64,000 bases of DNA from 4572-123 sp964418755. Lineage in GTDB: Bacteria > Desulfobacterota > Desulfobacteria > Desulfobacterales > 4572-123. Of this stretch, positions 52,569 through 61,452 are shown in pieces. The translations under genes and the position numbers were made by a program. The notes under the pieces are model-generated. The model did not search any database, was not told where the DNA came from, and was given only the letters and a program-made list of their open reading frames with translations. Each line of letters begins with the position of its first letter. Positions within the stretch are counted from its first letter, which is position 1. The DNA lies in the NCBI GenBank assembly GCA_964418755.1, contig CAYQNS010000001.1, positions 24,041 to 88,040 of the forward strand. Reading direction: 5' to 3'.

Positions 52569-53256
52569 GTTAAATGCCTATTACGGAGAGTCTCATATTT
52601 TAAAAGATGTTTCCGTAACTGTGGATCAGGGCCAGGTAGTGGTCATGATGGGGCCCAATGGCCATGGGAAAAGTACGTTATTAAAATCAATCTGCGGACT
52701 GGTCGAAAAAGTAAATGGTGAGGTATCATATAAGGGAGAGGATATCATCGGTTCAGCGCCAGATAAAATTGTTAACCTGGGAGTTACGTACATTGCTGAA
52801 AACCGTGAATTATTTCCCTATATGACTGTCAAAGACAACCTTAAACTCGGCGCATACTCCAAAAATGCCAGGGCCAATGAAAATAAAAATATGGAATGGG
52901 TGGCTTCGCTTTTCCCCAAACTTATGCAGCGTCAAAAACAATTGGCCTCCACCATGAGTGGTGGGGAAGCCAAAATGCTTGCAATTGCAAGAGGGCTTAT
53001 GTCCGATGCGGATTTGTTATGTATAGATGAGCCGGCACTGGGTCTGCAGCCAAGTTACAGGTTAGATGTTTTAGAGATTATAAAGAAGATCAGCAAGCAG
53101 GGAAAAACCGTATTTATTGTGGAACAGAATATCCCGCAGCTAATAGAGATGGCAGACAAAATTTATATTATGGAAGAAGGTTCCATCTCTTTTGAGGGCA
53201 GCAAAGACGATGCATTAAACAATGAGGATTTAAAAGAAATTTTTCTTGGATTGTAA
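52552..53256 (+). CDS. livF: Branched-chain amino acid-type ABC importer ATPase LivF
   Basis: A 234-residue ATPase with Walker A GPNGHGKST, signature MSGGEAKMLAIARGL, Walker B LLCIDEPALGLQP and switch His region FIVEQNIPQLIEM (Gln-Asn in place of the usual His). The ATG at 52552 lies within the livG end. Its last 20 codons and the spacer to livH reappear at 49604-49690. It pairs with LivG to power LivHM. Confidence 0.92.
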   Translation: MLKVNKLNAYYGESHILKDVSVTVDQGQVVVMMGPNGHGKSTLLKSICGLVEKVNGEVSYKGEDIIGSAPDKIVNLGVTYIAENRELFPYMTVKDNLKLGAYSKNARANENKNMEWVASLFPKLMQRQKQLASTMSGGEAKMLAIARGLMSDADLLCIDEPALGLQPSYRLDVLEIIKKISKQGKTVFIVEQNIPQLIEMADKIYIMEEGSISFEGSKDDALNNEDLKEIFLGL

Positions 53257-53280
53257 GGGGCTCTAACACGGAGTAAAAAG

Positions 53281-54153
53281 ATGGTTTTTGAAATAATCGA
53301 TGTAATCATAAGCGGTCTTATCAACGGTTCTATTTATGCGTTGATGGCTGTTGGTTTGACACTTGTATATGGTGTTACCAAAGCCTTTAACTTTGCATAT
53401 GGATCTTTTTACAATATGGGTGGCTATTTTGCATGGATACTCCTGATCCCCTTGGGAATGATCGGAGGATATTTTTCTGTTTTTTTTATAGCGATTCCTG
53501 TCTTTTTTGTTGTAGGTTACCTGTTGGAAAAAGTGTTGATATCTCCCTTACGAAAATATGATGACTGGGAGATGAAAGTCATGATGCTGACCCTGGGCCT
53601 GTCGCTTTTTATGGATTTTGGCTATCAGGCTGTATTCGGGCCCCGCATTAAATCTTTGCCGGGTATGATCGAAGGGACTCTTGAACTTGGTCAAGTGGTT
53701 CTTTTCAATCAGGATATAGCGATCTTTGTACTGTCTGTCGGCGGCATGATCTCTTTCGGATGGCTTCTTAACAACACCCGTACCGGAATGGCTGTACAGG
53801 CTGTTGCGCAAAATCCGGCCGGTGCTAAAATTGTGGGTATTCCCAAGGATTTTATTTTTGCCGCCACGTTTGCAATTTCAACGATAATGGTTGGTCTTGG
53901 CGGAATTTTGCTCTGTCAGAAAAATTTTGTTGATCCCATGGGCAGCACCAATATCATGATAAAAGCATGGGTTATTACTGCTTTCGGAGGCATGGGCTCC
54001 ATCAGCGGCAGCCTGTATGCCGCTTTTATTCTGGGAATGCTGGAGGCTTTCGTTGGATGGCATTTCGGAATGATATATGTGCAGATTGCGACTTTAACAT
54101 TGCTTTTGGTCACCCTGGCTGTACGCCCCCAGGGTTTAATGGGAAGAGAGTAA
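53281..54153 (+). CDS. livH: Branched-chain amino acid-type ABC importer permease LivH
   Basis: A 290-residue polytopic inner-membrane protein. It opens MVFEIIDVIISGLINGSIYA and has GLTLVYGVTKAFNFAYGSFY and ITAFGGMGSISGSLYAAFIL, the LivH pattern. GGAG lies 8 bases before the ATG. It forms the channel with LivM, which starts 3 bp after its stop. Its first 13 codons are the source or sister of the kinase-copy N-terminus at 49691. Confidence 0.93.
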   Translation: MVFEIIDVIISGLINGSIYALMAVGLTLVYGVTKAFNFAYGSFYNMGGYFAWILLIPLGMIGGYFSVFFIAIPVFFVVGYLLEKVLISPLRKYDDWEMKVMMLTLGLSLFMDFGYQAVFGPRIKSLPGMIEGTLELGQVVLFNQDIAIFVLSVGGMISFGWLLNNTRTGMAVQAVAQNPAGAKIVGIPKDFIFAATFAISTIMVGLGGILLCQKNFVDPMGSTNIMIKAWVITAFGGMGSISGSLYAAFILGMLEAFVGWHFGMIYVQIATLTLLLVTLAVRPQGLMGRE

Positions 54154-54156
54154 ATT

Positions 54157-55122
54157 ATGAGTTTAAAACGCATGGTCCTGATTTTGGGCGGTTTTTATTG
54201 TGTAATGGGAATGCTGCCTCTTTTTTTTGGTAACACGGCTTATATCATGAACATTTTGATCATGATACTGATATGGGCGGTTGTTGCCTCCTGCTGGGAT
54301 GTTATTATGGGTTTTGCCGGAATTTTTTCTTTCGGACAGGTCGCTTTTTATGTAGTCGGTGCATATGCTTCGGCCATACTTTCCGTTTCGCTGGATATAC
54401 CGCCTGTCTTTGCCATAATAATGGCAGGCATAATCACAGGAATATTTGGTGTGCTTGTGGGATTGCCCTGCCTCAAGCTTGCAGGACCCTACGTCGCTTT
54501 GGTTACATTTGCAGTTCATATGACTTTGATACCTTTTTTAAGGGGGCCCCTCGGCAGGGCAATCGGTTCCGGAGGATCCCAGGGAATTCTCACCATACCC
54601 CCCATCAATCTTTTAGGCATTGCATTCAGTTCCGAGCATCTGGTTCCCTTTTTCTATCTAACGTTGTTCTTGACGATTATCTGCACGCTGATCCTTGCCT
54701 TGATTATAAAATCCTATTGGGGCACCGCTTTTCTGGCCCTGAAAGACTCCGAGAATTTTGCCACCAGCCTGGGAATCAGTGCCTTCAAATACAAGCTGAT
54801 AGTGTTTGGCATTACCTCTTTTATCACAGGTCTGTTTGGGGCTCTCTATGCACACTATGTGGGGATGTTGTCGACAAAAATGCTGAGCATGGATGTATTT
54901 ACAATTCTGATGATCATGATGGTAATCGGCGGTATCGGCAAATATCCCGGTGTTGTTGTGGGTGCAGTTATCACGGTAACCATTAATCAACTTCTGGCGC
55001 CCCTGGGCATGTATCGCCCCTTAATAATGGGCGCTATTGTAGTAATTTTGGTTCTGTTCCTTCGGGATGGCGTAATAGGTCTGTCTCAAAAGTTTTCTCC
55101 TCTACAGCGAAAATTAGGTTAA
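54157..55122 (+). CDS. livM: Branched-chain amino acid-type ABC importer permease LivM
   Basis: A 321-residue polytopic membrane protein with DVIMGFAGIFSFGQVAFYVV, LKLAGPYVALVTFAVHMTLI, KDSENFATSLGISAFKYKLI and MVIGGIGKYPGVVVGAVITV, the LivM order. It sits directly behind livH, and the binding-protein gene follows after 75 bp. Confidence 0.93.
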   Translation: MSLKRMVLILGGFYCVMGMLPLFFGNTAYIMNILIMILIWAVVASCWDVIMGFAGIFSFGQVAFYVVGAYASAILSVSLDIPPVFAIIMAGIITGIFGVLVGLPCLKLAGPYVALVTFAVHMTLIPFLRGPLGRAIGSGGSQGILTIPPINLLGIAFSSEHLVPFFYLTLFLTIICTLILALIIKSYWGTAFLALKDSENFATSLGISAFKYKLIVFGITSFITGLFGALYAHYVGMLSTKMLSMDVFTILMIMMVIGGIGKYPGVVVGAVITVTINQLLAPLGMYRPLIMGAIVVILVLFLRDGVIGLSQKFSPLQRKLG

Positions 55123-55196
55123 TTCGATCTATGGGGGTTACGGGAGAACAGATGTTTAATATCAATATACCATTTTTTTAAAAAAGGAGACGTGTA

Positions 55197-56417
55197 ATGA
55201 AAAAGCTAAAATTTTTAGTATTGATTCTGGCAGTTTTTATGTTTTCCGGCCCTTGGGCCTTTGCGGCTGAAACCATCAAAATAGGAGTGCCTCTGGCCAT
55301 GACCGGAGCATATGCCGGTTCAGGAGATAATTACTGGAAAGGTATTGAAATGGCTACAAACGAGATAAACCAAAGTGGTGGTTTACTTGGAAAACAGATT
55401 GAGATTATTCGTTTTGACTCCCAGGAGTTTGCCCCCGAGGTCGTCATGCAGGGAGCTGATTACCTGTGCGGCAAAATGAAGGTTACATCGGTTCATGCCG
55501 GATGGGCCGGTTGGGGGCAGGACATACGTGCCTATGGTAAATATGATGCGCCCTTTTTCTGTGATGATGGTGCAATGCCTTCCGTTGATGTATACAAGAG
55601 CGACCCTGAAAGATATTACAATACCTATTTCATCACCGATACCGGTGGTGATCAGGCAAACAGCATGTTTAATATGCTGACCGCCCTGCCCTATGAGTAT
55701 CCCAACAAAAAAATCGTGATCATCAACACCGATGATGCCTGGGGGATAGAAGTGGGCGACACCCTGTCAAAACGATTCAAAAAAATAGGCTGGAAAGTGG
55801 CAAAACGTGAAACCGTTCCTTACGGCACAAATGAGTGGGGACCGATTTTAACGAAAATTCGAAGGATCAATCCGGCAATCATACATATTGAAATCCCCAG
55901 TTCCCAGGAAGTCATCACTTTTTTCCGCCAGTTCATTAAAAAACCAACCAATTCGATTCTCAGTTACGGCTGGAGCATTACACCGCTTGAAGTGCTGGCA
56001 ACCATGGGTAAAGATGCAGATGGTATTGTCGGTGCAATGCCCGCAGGTATGCCGGCACCTATGGCACCGGATGCCAAGAGTCAGGCCTGGGTGGACAAAT
56101 ACATGGACATCTATAAGCATACAATTCCGGCCGGCTCCTGGATCGCCTATACCAGTGTGATGGCCTGGGCCGATGCCGTTACAGCCGCAGGGGATGCGTA
56201 TAATTTTAAAGCGGTTAATAAGCATCTCAAGGAAGTAGGTTACGACGGATTACTGGGCAAGATCAAATTCGGTGAAAACAATACCATACATGCACAGTCT
56301 GCTGCCCCTATCGTTCACTACCAGGTGCAAGACGGACAATTGATTGCGCTTTACACAGACCCACCGATCAAACCTTATAGAGATTACAAGTTTCAGGTAC
56401 CTCGCTGGATTAAGTAA
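55197..56417 (+). CDS. livK: Periplasmic binding protein of the liv-type importer
   Basis: A 406-residue type I periplasmic binding protein. A signal peptide ends at FAAETIKIG. The mature part has GVPLAMTGAYAGSGDNYWKG, EMATNEINQSGGLLGKQIEI and NKKIVIINTDDAWGIEVGD. AAGGAG precedes the ATG. Its aromatic-rich stretches (YNTYFITDTGGDQANSMF, GWAGWGQDIRAYGKYD) differ from classical leucine binders, so the ligand may be an amide, urea-like or methylated amine compound. That is a guess. A terminator follows. Confidence 0.9.
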   Translation: MKKLKFLVLILAVFMFSGPWAFAAETIKIGVPLAMTGAYAGSGDNYWKGIEMATNEINQSGGLLGKQIEIIRFDSQEFAPEVVMQGADYLCGKMKVTSVHAGWAGWGQDIRAYGKYDAPFFCDDGAMPSVDVYKSDPERYYNTYFITDTGGDQANSMFNMLTALPYEYPNKKIVIINTDDAWGIEVGDTLSKRFKKIGWKVAKRETVPYGTNEWGPILTKIRRINPAIIHIEIPSSQEVITFFRQFIKKPTNSILSYGWSITPLEVLATMGKDADGIVGAMPAGMPAPMAPDAKSQAWVDKYMDIYKHTIPAGSWIAYTSVMAWADAVTAAGDAYNFKAVNKHLKEVGYDGLLGKIKFGENNTIHAQSAAPIVHYQVQDGQLIALYTDPPIKPYRDYKFQVPRWIK

Positions 56418-56476
56418 TAACTATAATTAGAAGTGAGAATTATTCATAGAAATAATTTTTGCCGACATTGACAGCC

Positions 56477-56540
56477 AGGGGCTGTTTATCCTGCTTGCCG
56501 ATCCATGAGATCGCCTGCGCTGGTGAACAGCCCCTTTTTT
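56477..56540 (+). terminator. Intrinsic terminator of the liv operon
   Basis: AGGGGCTGTT (56477-56486) pairs perfectly with AACAGCCCCT (56526-56535), followed by a T-run. The loop is long (39 bases). It lies 60 bp after the binding-protein stop. Confidence 0.7.
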
Positions 56541-56597
56541 GATGCCCGAATATCAAACCTGCAACAGACCAACGCTTTCTTCAGCGCAAACAGGTTC

Positions 56598-57068
56598 TCA
56601 GAAGCCGCCTCCGGTAGACCAGCCAAAGCCCCATCCCGGTTGCGCAATATGACCGCCAAAATAGAACCAGTCATTTTTGGGGTTGGGAGTCGGTGCAGGA
56701 GCGTGTTGCCGGTAAGGCGCATGACGCTTTTTGTACGCTCCATTCGGACAGGTTGCCCGGGAATTGTGTTTTGCAAAATAAATATGACGGCCGGCCCTGT
56801 CCTGCATGTTCTGCAGATGTTGCCTCTCATGGTGGTTGATCCATCCGTCTGCCCCCGCATGCCTTCTGGCCGCATGAATTCGGGCCTGTTCCTTTCTTAG
56901 TCTATTTAATTCCCACTGTGTAATTTCACCGATCCGCACGCCCTGTTTAATCCTGGCCTGCTGATTTTGATGGGGGTTATTATGCTTCTTGTCGGCCCAG
57001 GCAACACTGCCGCCGATGAGCAGCAGTGACAGCGAAATTCCTATTGTCCTGATTATTTTTGTTCGCAT
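56598..57068 (-). CDS. His-rich periplasmic protein, unknown
   Basis: A 156-residue protein with a signal peptide (IGISLSLLLIGGSVAWA). The mature chain is rich in His, Gln and Arg (KKHNNPHQNQQARIKQG) and has a helical part (GEITQWELNRLRKEQARIHA) like a small family of exported proteins with GELT-E-x3-L motifs. The C-terminus is Gly/aromatic-rich (QPGWGFGWSTGGGF). The ATG at 57068 has GGAGG 7 bases upstream. A metal-binding or stress role is possible but unsupported. Confidence 0.75.
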   Translation of the reverse strand: MRTKIIRTIGISLSLLLIGGSVAWADKKHNNPHQNQQARIKQGVRIGEITQWELNRLRKEQARIHAARRHAGADGWINHHERQHLQNMQDRAGRHIYFAKHNSRATCPNGAYKKRHAPYRQHAPAPTPNPKNDWFYFGGHIAQPGWGFGWSTGGGF

Positions 57069-57372
57069 ATCCATTCCTCCCTTGATGGTTTTTGCCGATT
57101 GGTTGATTTGATTCGATTGTTTTCAAAGCGGCAGTTTTTTTTAAAAAATGCGCTTTTATGAGATCAGACGATTGAACGCAGAAAAAGTTTACATTTTTTT
57201 GCAGTCTTTATTTCCAGATTTATGCTTTTGGGGAAGTGGAACGTATTATCGGGCGGCAGACCGGATGTCGAAACCTGAAATTGGAAACGGGAAATTTGTA
57301 ACTGGGAAAAACAGAAGGATGGACATTTGCTATTCGCGGAGTAGACCTATTCAACAGCGCCGGTGGAGACGG
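57069..57372. other. 304-bp gap with a dispersed-repeat copy
   Basis: AT-rich upstream part, then at 57270-57321 the sequence GAAACCTGAAATTGGAAACG followed by AACAGAAGGATG. This matches in kind the block at 16118-16193. No gene was seen. Confidence 0.5.
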
Positions 57373-58593
57373 TTATGATTCTTTCCTGACGATATACTCC
57401 AGGATACGGTTACCATCCATAGCCTTGACGGTTACCCTGAAATCGCCTATGGAAATTTTTTCTTTCTCAATGGGGATACGGCCGATCTGGTCCAGTATAT
57501 AACCGGAAAATGTGTCATAGCCCATGGATTCGGGGATATCCATGGGAATTGCTTCATTCACTTCATCTATTTCGGATTTACCCAGCACGGTCCATTCATT
57601 TTCCCTGATCCGGGTAATATGGGGTTCGATCTTATCACTTTCATCGCTTATTTCACCCACGATTTCTTCCAGCACATCCTCCATCGTGATCAGGCCGGCC
57701 ACACCGCCGTGTTCATCAACGATAATGGCGATATGGTGCTTGCGTTTTTTAAACTGATGCAGCAGTTGATCCAGTTTTTTGTTTTCAGGGATAAAATAAG
57801 GCCGGTTCATGAGTTTCTTGATATCCGGTTCATCCGCCGCGGTGGATTGGTGGATGAAAATATCCTTGATATTGATGATCCCCACGATATTGTCGATGGT
57901 ATCCAGGTAAATCGGAATGCGCGTAAAACCGGATTTGCCGATTTTTCCGAAATCCGGTGTTTCATCGATATCCAGGGTAAACATATCCCCGCGGGGTGTC
58001 ATGATTTCCGAGGCATTGGTATCATCAAATTCAAAAATATTATGAATAAATTCCTTTTCTTCTTCTTTAATTTCCCCCTCTTCTTCCACGACTTCGACAA
58101 ATGTCATCAGTTCTTCTTCTGTTAGGGAAGGTGTTTTTTTAATTTTACCGGTTAATCGGGGAATAAAATTTAAAAATAAAATGATCGGATAAAACACAAT
58201 TGACATCCAGTAGATGGGGATGATGACGATGCGTGCCACTAGCACGTTGTTGCGGGTGGCAATTGATTTTGGAAAAACTTCCCCGAAAACCAGAATTAGA
58301 AGGGTCATGATGCCGGTGGTCACACCGACGGCATTGCTTGAAACCATCTGGATGGTCAGTGAGGTTGCCAGGGCTGAAGCACCGACATTGACGACATTGT
58401 TTCCAATCAGGATGGTGGAAAGGAGCCTGTGCGGATCATCCTTCATCTGCCGGATTAATTGATAGGTTCTGCCGCTTTCTTTGGCCAGATGGATCGCCCT
58501 TGTCCGACTGATGGAAAACAGGGCTGTTTCCGCTGAAGAAAAGAAGCCTGAGAAAAAGAGTAACACCAGCAGCACTGTTAATTCATTGCCCAT
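57373..58593 (-). CDS. CNNM/CorC-type membrane protein with CBS pair (HlyC/CorC family)
   Basis: A 406-residue protein. The DUF21 membrane domain opens LTVLLVLLFFSGFFSSAETA and includes LLSTILIGNNVVNVGASALA and VFGEVFPKSIATRN. Two CBS domains follow (EIMTPRGDMFTLDIDETPDF; HHIAIIVDEHGGVAGLITME) and then a CorC_HlyC domain. Relatives are thought to handle Mg2+/Co2+ efflux. No operon partner is seen; the gap to the next gene upstream is 346 bp. Confidence 0.93.
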   Translation of the reverse strand: MGNELTVLLVLLFFSGFFSSAETALFSISRTRAIHLAKESGRTYQLIRQMKDDPHRLLSTILIGNNVVNVGASALATSLTIQMVSSNAVGVTTGIMTLLILVFGEVFPKSIATRNNVLVARIVIIPIYWMSIVFYPIILFLNFIPRLTGKIKKTPSLTEEELMTFVEVVEEEGEIKEEEKEFIHNIFEFDDTNASEIMTPRGDMFTLDIDETPDFGKIGKSGFTRIPIYLDTIDNIVGIINIKDIFIHQSTAADEPDIKKLMNRPYFIPENKKLDQLLHQFKKRKHHIAIIVDEHGGVAGLITMEDVLEEIVGEISDESDKIEPHITRIRENEWTVLGKSEIDEVNEAIPMDIPESMGYDTFSGYILDQIGRIPIEKEKISIGDFRVTVKAMDGNRILEYIVRKES

Positions 58594-58939
58594 AACGCTT
58601 TAGTTTGCACCCTCCGTATTGAGTTTCATGGGACCGCGACCCATGTGAGACACCTCTGTAGTCTGGAATATCATATCAGGTTTATAAATGCCATGCATAG
58701 GTGTATTTAATTTTTTGTTAGATTCCAAGCGTTTTTAAGCATTTGAAATTACAGCAAAGAACTGTAAATAATATATATAAGATACCCTGTATCGTCAAGC
58801 AAAAAACCATTTTGAGCAAAAATTACAAAATCATGCGCTGCCATGGCCAGAGATGGAAAGAGAAAGATCGCTTGATATTGAAGAGATACTATTCTATGCC
58901 TATCCAGGGGAGATCTCCGGTAGTGTGCGTGTCTTTTTT
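58594..58939. other. 346-bp intergenic region with short palindrome
   Basis: CATGGG and CCCATG flank seven bases at 58627-58645, a perfect palindrome 35 bp upstream of the CNNM gene start (minus strand). It could be an operator or a leader hairpin. The remainder is AT-rich with no supported gene. Confidence 0.4.
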
Positions 58940-59989
58940 TTAAAACCCTGCGGTGTACAGCAGTCCCCCTGTGACAATGCCGAAAATAAGATTAAAGCTT
59001 TTGATCAAAAGAGAATCTTTGATACTGTAAGACAGCAGGGGAAGCATGCCGTGGCCGTCCTGAACAAAGGACGCTGTGAACAGTACTGAAAAAGGCACCA
59101 TGCCCTGGGCATACAGCATTACAAATATGAGATGTGGCCCGGATTCCGGGACGATCCCAAGGAATGCGCCACTTACCAGCACCATCCACATATGTTTTTG
59201 AATAATGGTATCCAGGTGCCAGAAAGACAATCCCCAATGGACAAAAAACAGGGCACCGAATGTCCACAAAAAAACCCGTAAAAGGTGTTTCTTGATGATA
59301 TGTTCCCAGATATGAAAATGCAGATAGTGCTCGGTGGCCACGGAGGCGATATACAGGGCGCATAAGGAAAGGATGATGAATGTAATGCGTTTCCAGTCCC
59401 AGGAAGATGGGCCGATAATACCCAGCAGGACAGATATCAGAAAAGTAAGAATCAGAATGAGCAGCAAAAATCGTGTAAAAGTCAGAATCCGGAAGTTGTT
59501 GATCAGGTTCAGGGGCCGAAAAATATCGTCGATTTTTTCCTGCTCATTCGTATCGGACAGACACTGTTCGCAGTCGATTTCACGACAGGCTTTGCAAGGG
59601 GTAATGCCCACAACAGAGATAATTTTATCGCTGATCGGTGCAAACAGAACGCCGCAGACAAACAGCAGCCCGAAAAGAGCCATGGCCGCCATTGGAAACT
59701 GCGCCAGCATGACAAAGGCTTCATCTCCGGATGTGGCAATCATGCCGCCTATAATGGCACCAAAGCTAATCAAACCGCGTACATAAAGGCTTACGTTCAT
59801 GAAAGCGCCCAGGCAACCCGGCGTGGAACCTAGGAATGAGGACAAGATATACTGACGCCACAGTCCCCCTTTCACAAGCTCCGACATCCGTCTATGGCTG
59901 ACAGTGTCTACAAAATCGACCAGCAGCATCATGACAAACACGAAAACGGATATGACAACGGAATGTTTAAAAATAGAAAGTATTTCCAT
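58940..59989 (-). CDS. Putative 10-TM heavy-metal exporter (ArsP_2-like)
   Basis: A 349-residue protein with about ten hydrophobic segments in two halves. Repeat-like motifs are SSFLGSTPGCLGAFMNVSLY with GMIATSGDEAFVMLAQFP, and SGAFLGIVPESGPHLIFVML with TASFVQDGHGMLPLLS, the marks of the putative 10TM exporter family. Between the halves lies a cytoplasmic loop with four Cys (CKACREIDCEQC), a likely metal-binding site. No metalloregulator gene is adjacent. Cargo unknown. Confidence 0.82.
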   Translation of the reverse strand: MEILSIFKHSVVISVFVFVMMLLVDFVDTVSHRRMSELVKGGLWRQYILSSFLGSTPGCLGAFMNVSLYVRGLISFGAIIGGMIATSGDEAFVMLAQFPMAAMALFGLLFVCGVLFAPISDKIISVVGITPCKACREIDCEQCLSDTNEQEKIDDIFRPLNLINNFRILTFTRFLLLILILTFLISVLLGIIGPSSWDWKRITFIILSLCALYIASVATEHYLHFHIWEHIIKKHLLRVFLWTFGALFFVHWGLSFWHLDTIIQKHMWMVLVSGAFLGIVPESGPHLIFVMLYAQGMVPFSVLFTASFVQDGHGMLPLLSYSIKDSLLIKSFNLIFGIVTGGLLYTAGF

Positions 59990-60067
59990 TGGCTGTTTTT
60001 ACCTTGCTGTTAATGAGTATAGCATTCTGATTCGGGCGGAACAGACGAAAATATCTACCACAAGACA

Positions 60068-61294
60068 TTACGGATTATCACATTTTATCCGCTGCAAAAA
60101 AAATGCAGAAAACATAATTATCGGAGACATGATCGCAAATATCAACGTATAACCAAAGGTGACGATTAATAGACCGGCAATTAAGGGAAAAATCGCAGTG
60201 GTCAGGCTTAATGCACCGCTGACACCGGCATATATGGCCCGGTTATCATCAGTGCTGATTTCCAGCAGGATGCCGTCTAAAAAAATTTTATAAGCTGTAA
60301 CGGAAAACCCGGCAAGAAAAAAAATCCATTGATAGATGCCTATACCATACCGGGAAAGAAACAGGGCCGCCGGCGGCAATATGCTTGCGATAATGATAAA
60401 TCCAAAGGCAATGCCTTTGAATTTAAAATATCCGGCAACCTGTTTCCAGACAATGGTTGAAAGGATCATGCCTGTAAATTGCAACAACAAAAAATTGCCG
60501 ACTTGATTCGGATCCAGCCCGAACAAGGATTTGGAAAACGCAACGAAAAAAGGAATACTGGTAAGTCCCAGGCTGGCTAAATTGATCAATAAAATATAGT
60601 TTGTTAAATTGGTGTCGGATTTCAGCATATGCGGCATGGACTTTATGACGCGAATCATACTGTGAAAATCCGTCGTGTCGGCTGGTTTTTCTTTGATCAT
60701 CAGGAATCCGAAGGTGGCGATAAACAGCAATCCGGATGCCGTGAAAAAAATGATTGTGTAGTTTTCAGGATAGGGAAAGTCCATTACCAGGCGGCGAACC
60801 GCTATGGCCGACACCAGCATGCCGGCAGCCGAGATGAATTGTTTGAAGACTAAAAAAGTTTTTCGCTGGGATCCGATGAAGGCCTTTCCCATAATATCCG
60901 TATAGGAGACGCCGGCAAAGGCACCGCTCACGGAAAAAACGCCTATCCACAGAAAAATCATGAATAAAAGCCGCCCGGGATCACTGGAGGCAGCCATTGA
61001 CAACGTATATCCCATGCCGGCCAGGGCGATGACCCGAAGATAAATCCCGGCCAGCAAAAATGGTTTTTTATGAACGCGACCGGCCAGAAATCCCGCAAAC
61101 AATAGTTGAGTGATCATGGGCAAGCCGATGGAGATCCCGGTGAGAATACCGACATGCACACTGGAACCTCCGATATTCAGTACAAATGAGGAAAGTATCG
61201 TATTGACGTCAATAAATGTGGAGGCGAACGCCAGAAAAAGGGCGTGCCAGATAAAGGCATAAAAATTGCGCCTGTAATGCGTTGCGGTAGCCAT
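60068..61294 (-). CDS. MFS transporter
   Basis: A 408-residue carrier with 12 predicted membrane spans. It begins NFYAFIWHALFLAFASTFID and has the loop GFLAGRVHKKPFLLAG after TM2 and SYTDIMGKAFIGSQRKTFL after TM4, general MFS features. It is 158 bp downstream of the FAD/NAD oxidoreductase gene on the same strand. The subfamily and substrate are not recognised. Confidence 0.85.
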   Translation of the reverse strand: MATATHYRRNFYAFIWHALFLAFASTFIDVNTILSSFVLNIGGSSVHVGILTGISIGLPMITQLLFAGFLAGRVHKKPFLLAGIYLRVIALAGMGYTLSMAASSDPGRLLFMIFLWIGVFSVSGAFAGVSYTDIMGKAFIGSQRKTFLVFKQFISAAGMLVSAIAVRRLVMDFPYPENYTIIFFTASGLLFIATFGFLMIKEKPADTTDFHSMIRVIKSMPHMLKSDTNLTNYILLINLASLGLTSIPFFVAFSKSLFGLDPNQVGNFLLLQFTGMILSTIVWKQVAGYFKFKGIAFGFIIIASILPPAALFLSRYGIGIYQWIFFLAGFSVTAYKIFLDGILLEISTDDNRAIYAGVSGALSLTTAIFPLIAGLLIVTFGYTLIFAIMSPIIMFSAFFLQRIKCDNP

Positions 61295-61452
61295 TTTAAT
61301 AAATATTTCGACCGATGCAGTCCATAAACCATGCTCGGGATTTTGTCTCCCGGGTTTATAACCGGATCGGTCGAAAATAATTCTCCTTCTTAGTGTTTTG
61401 CAAAAAAATAGTTGGACGCATACGCGCCCGGCGCCTTAAATCCTCCGGCAGT

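Noticed and set aside
58743..59089. Plus-strand frames beside and inside the ArsP_2-like gene
   Set aside because: They are shadows of the minus-strand gene or short AT-rich frames without ribosome sites.
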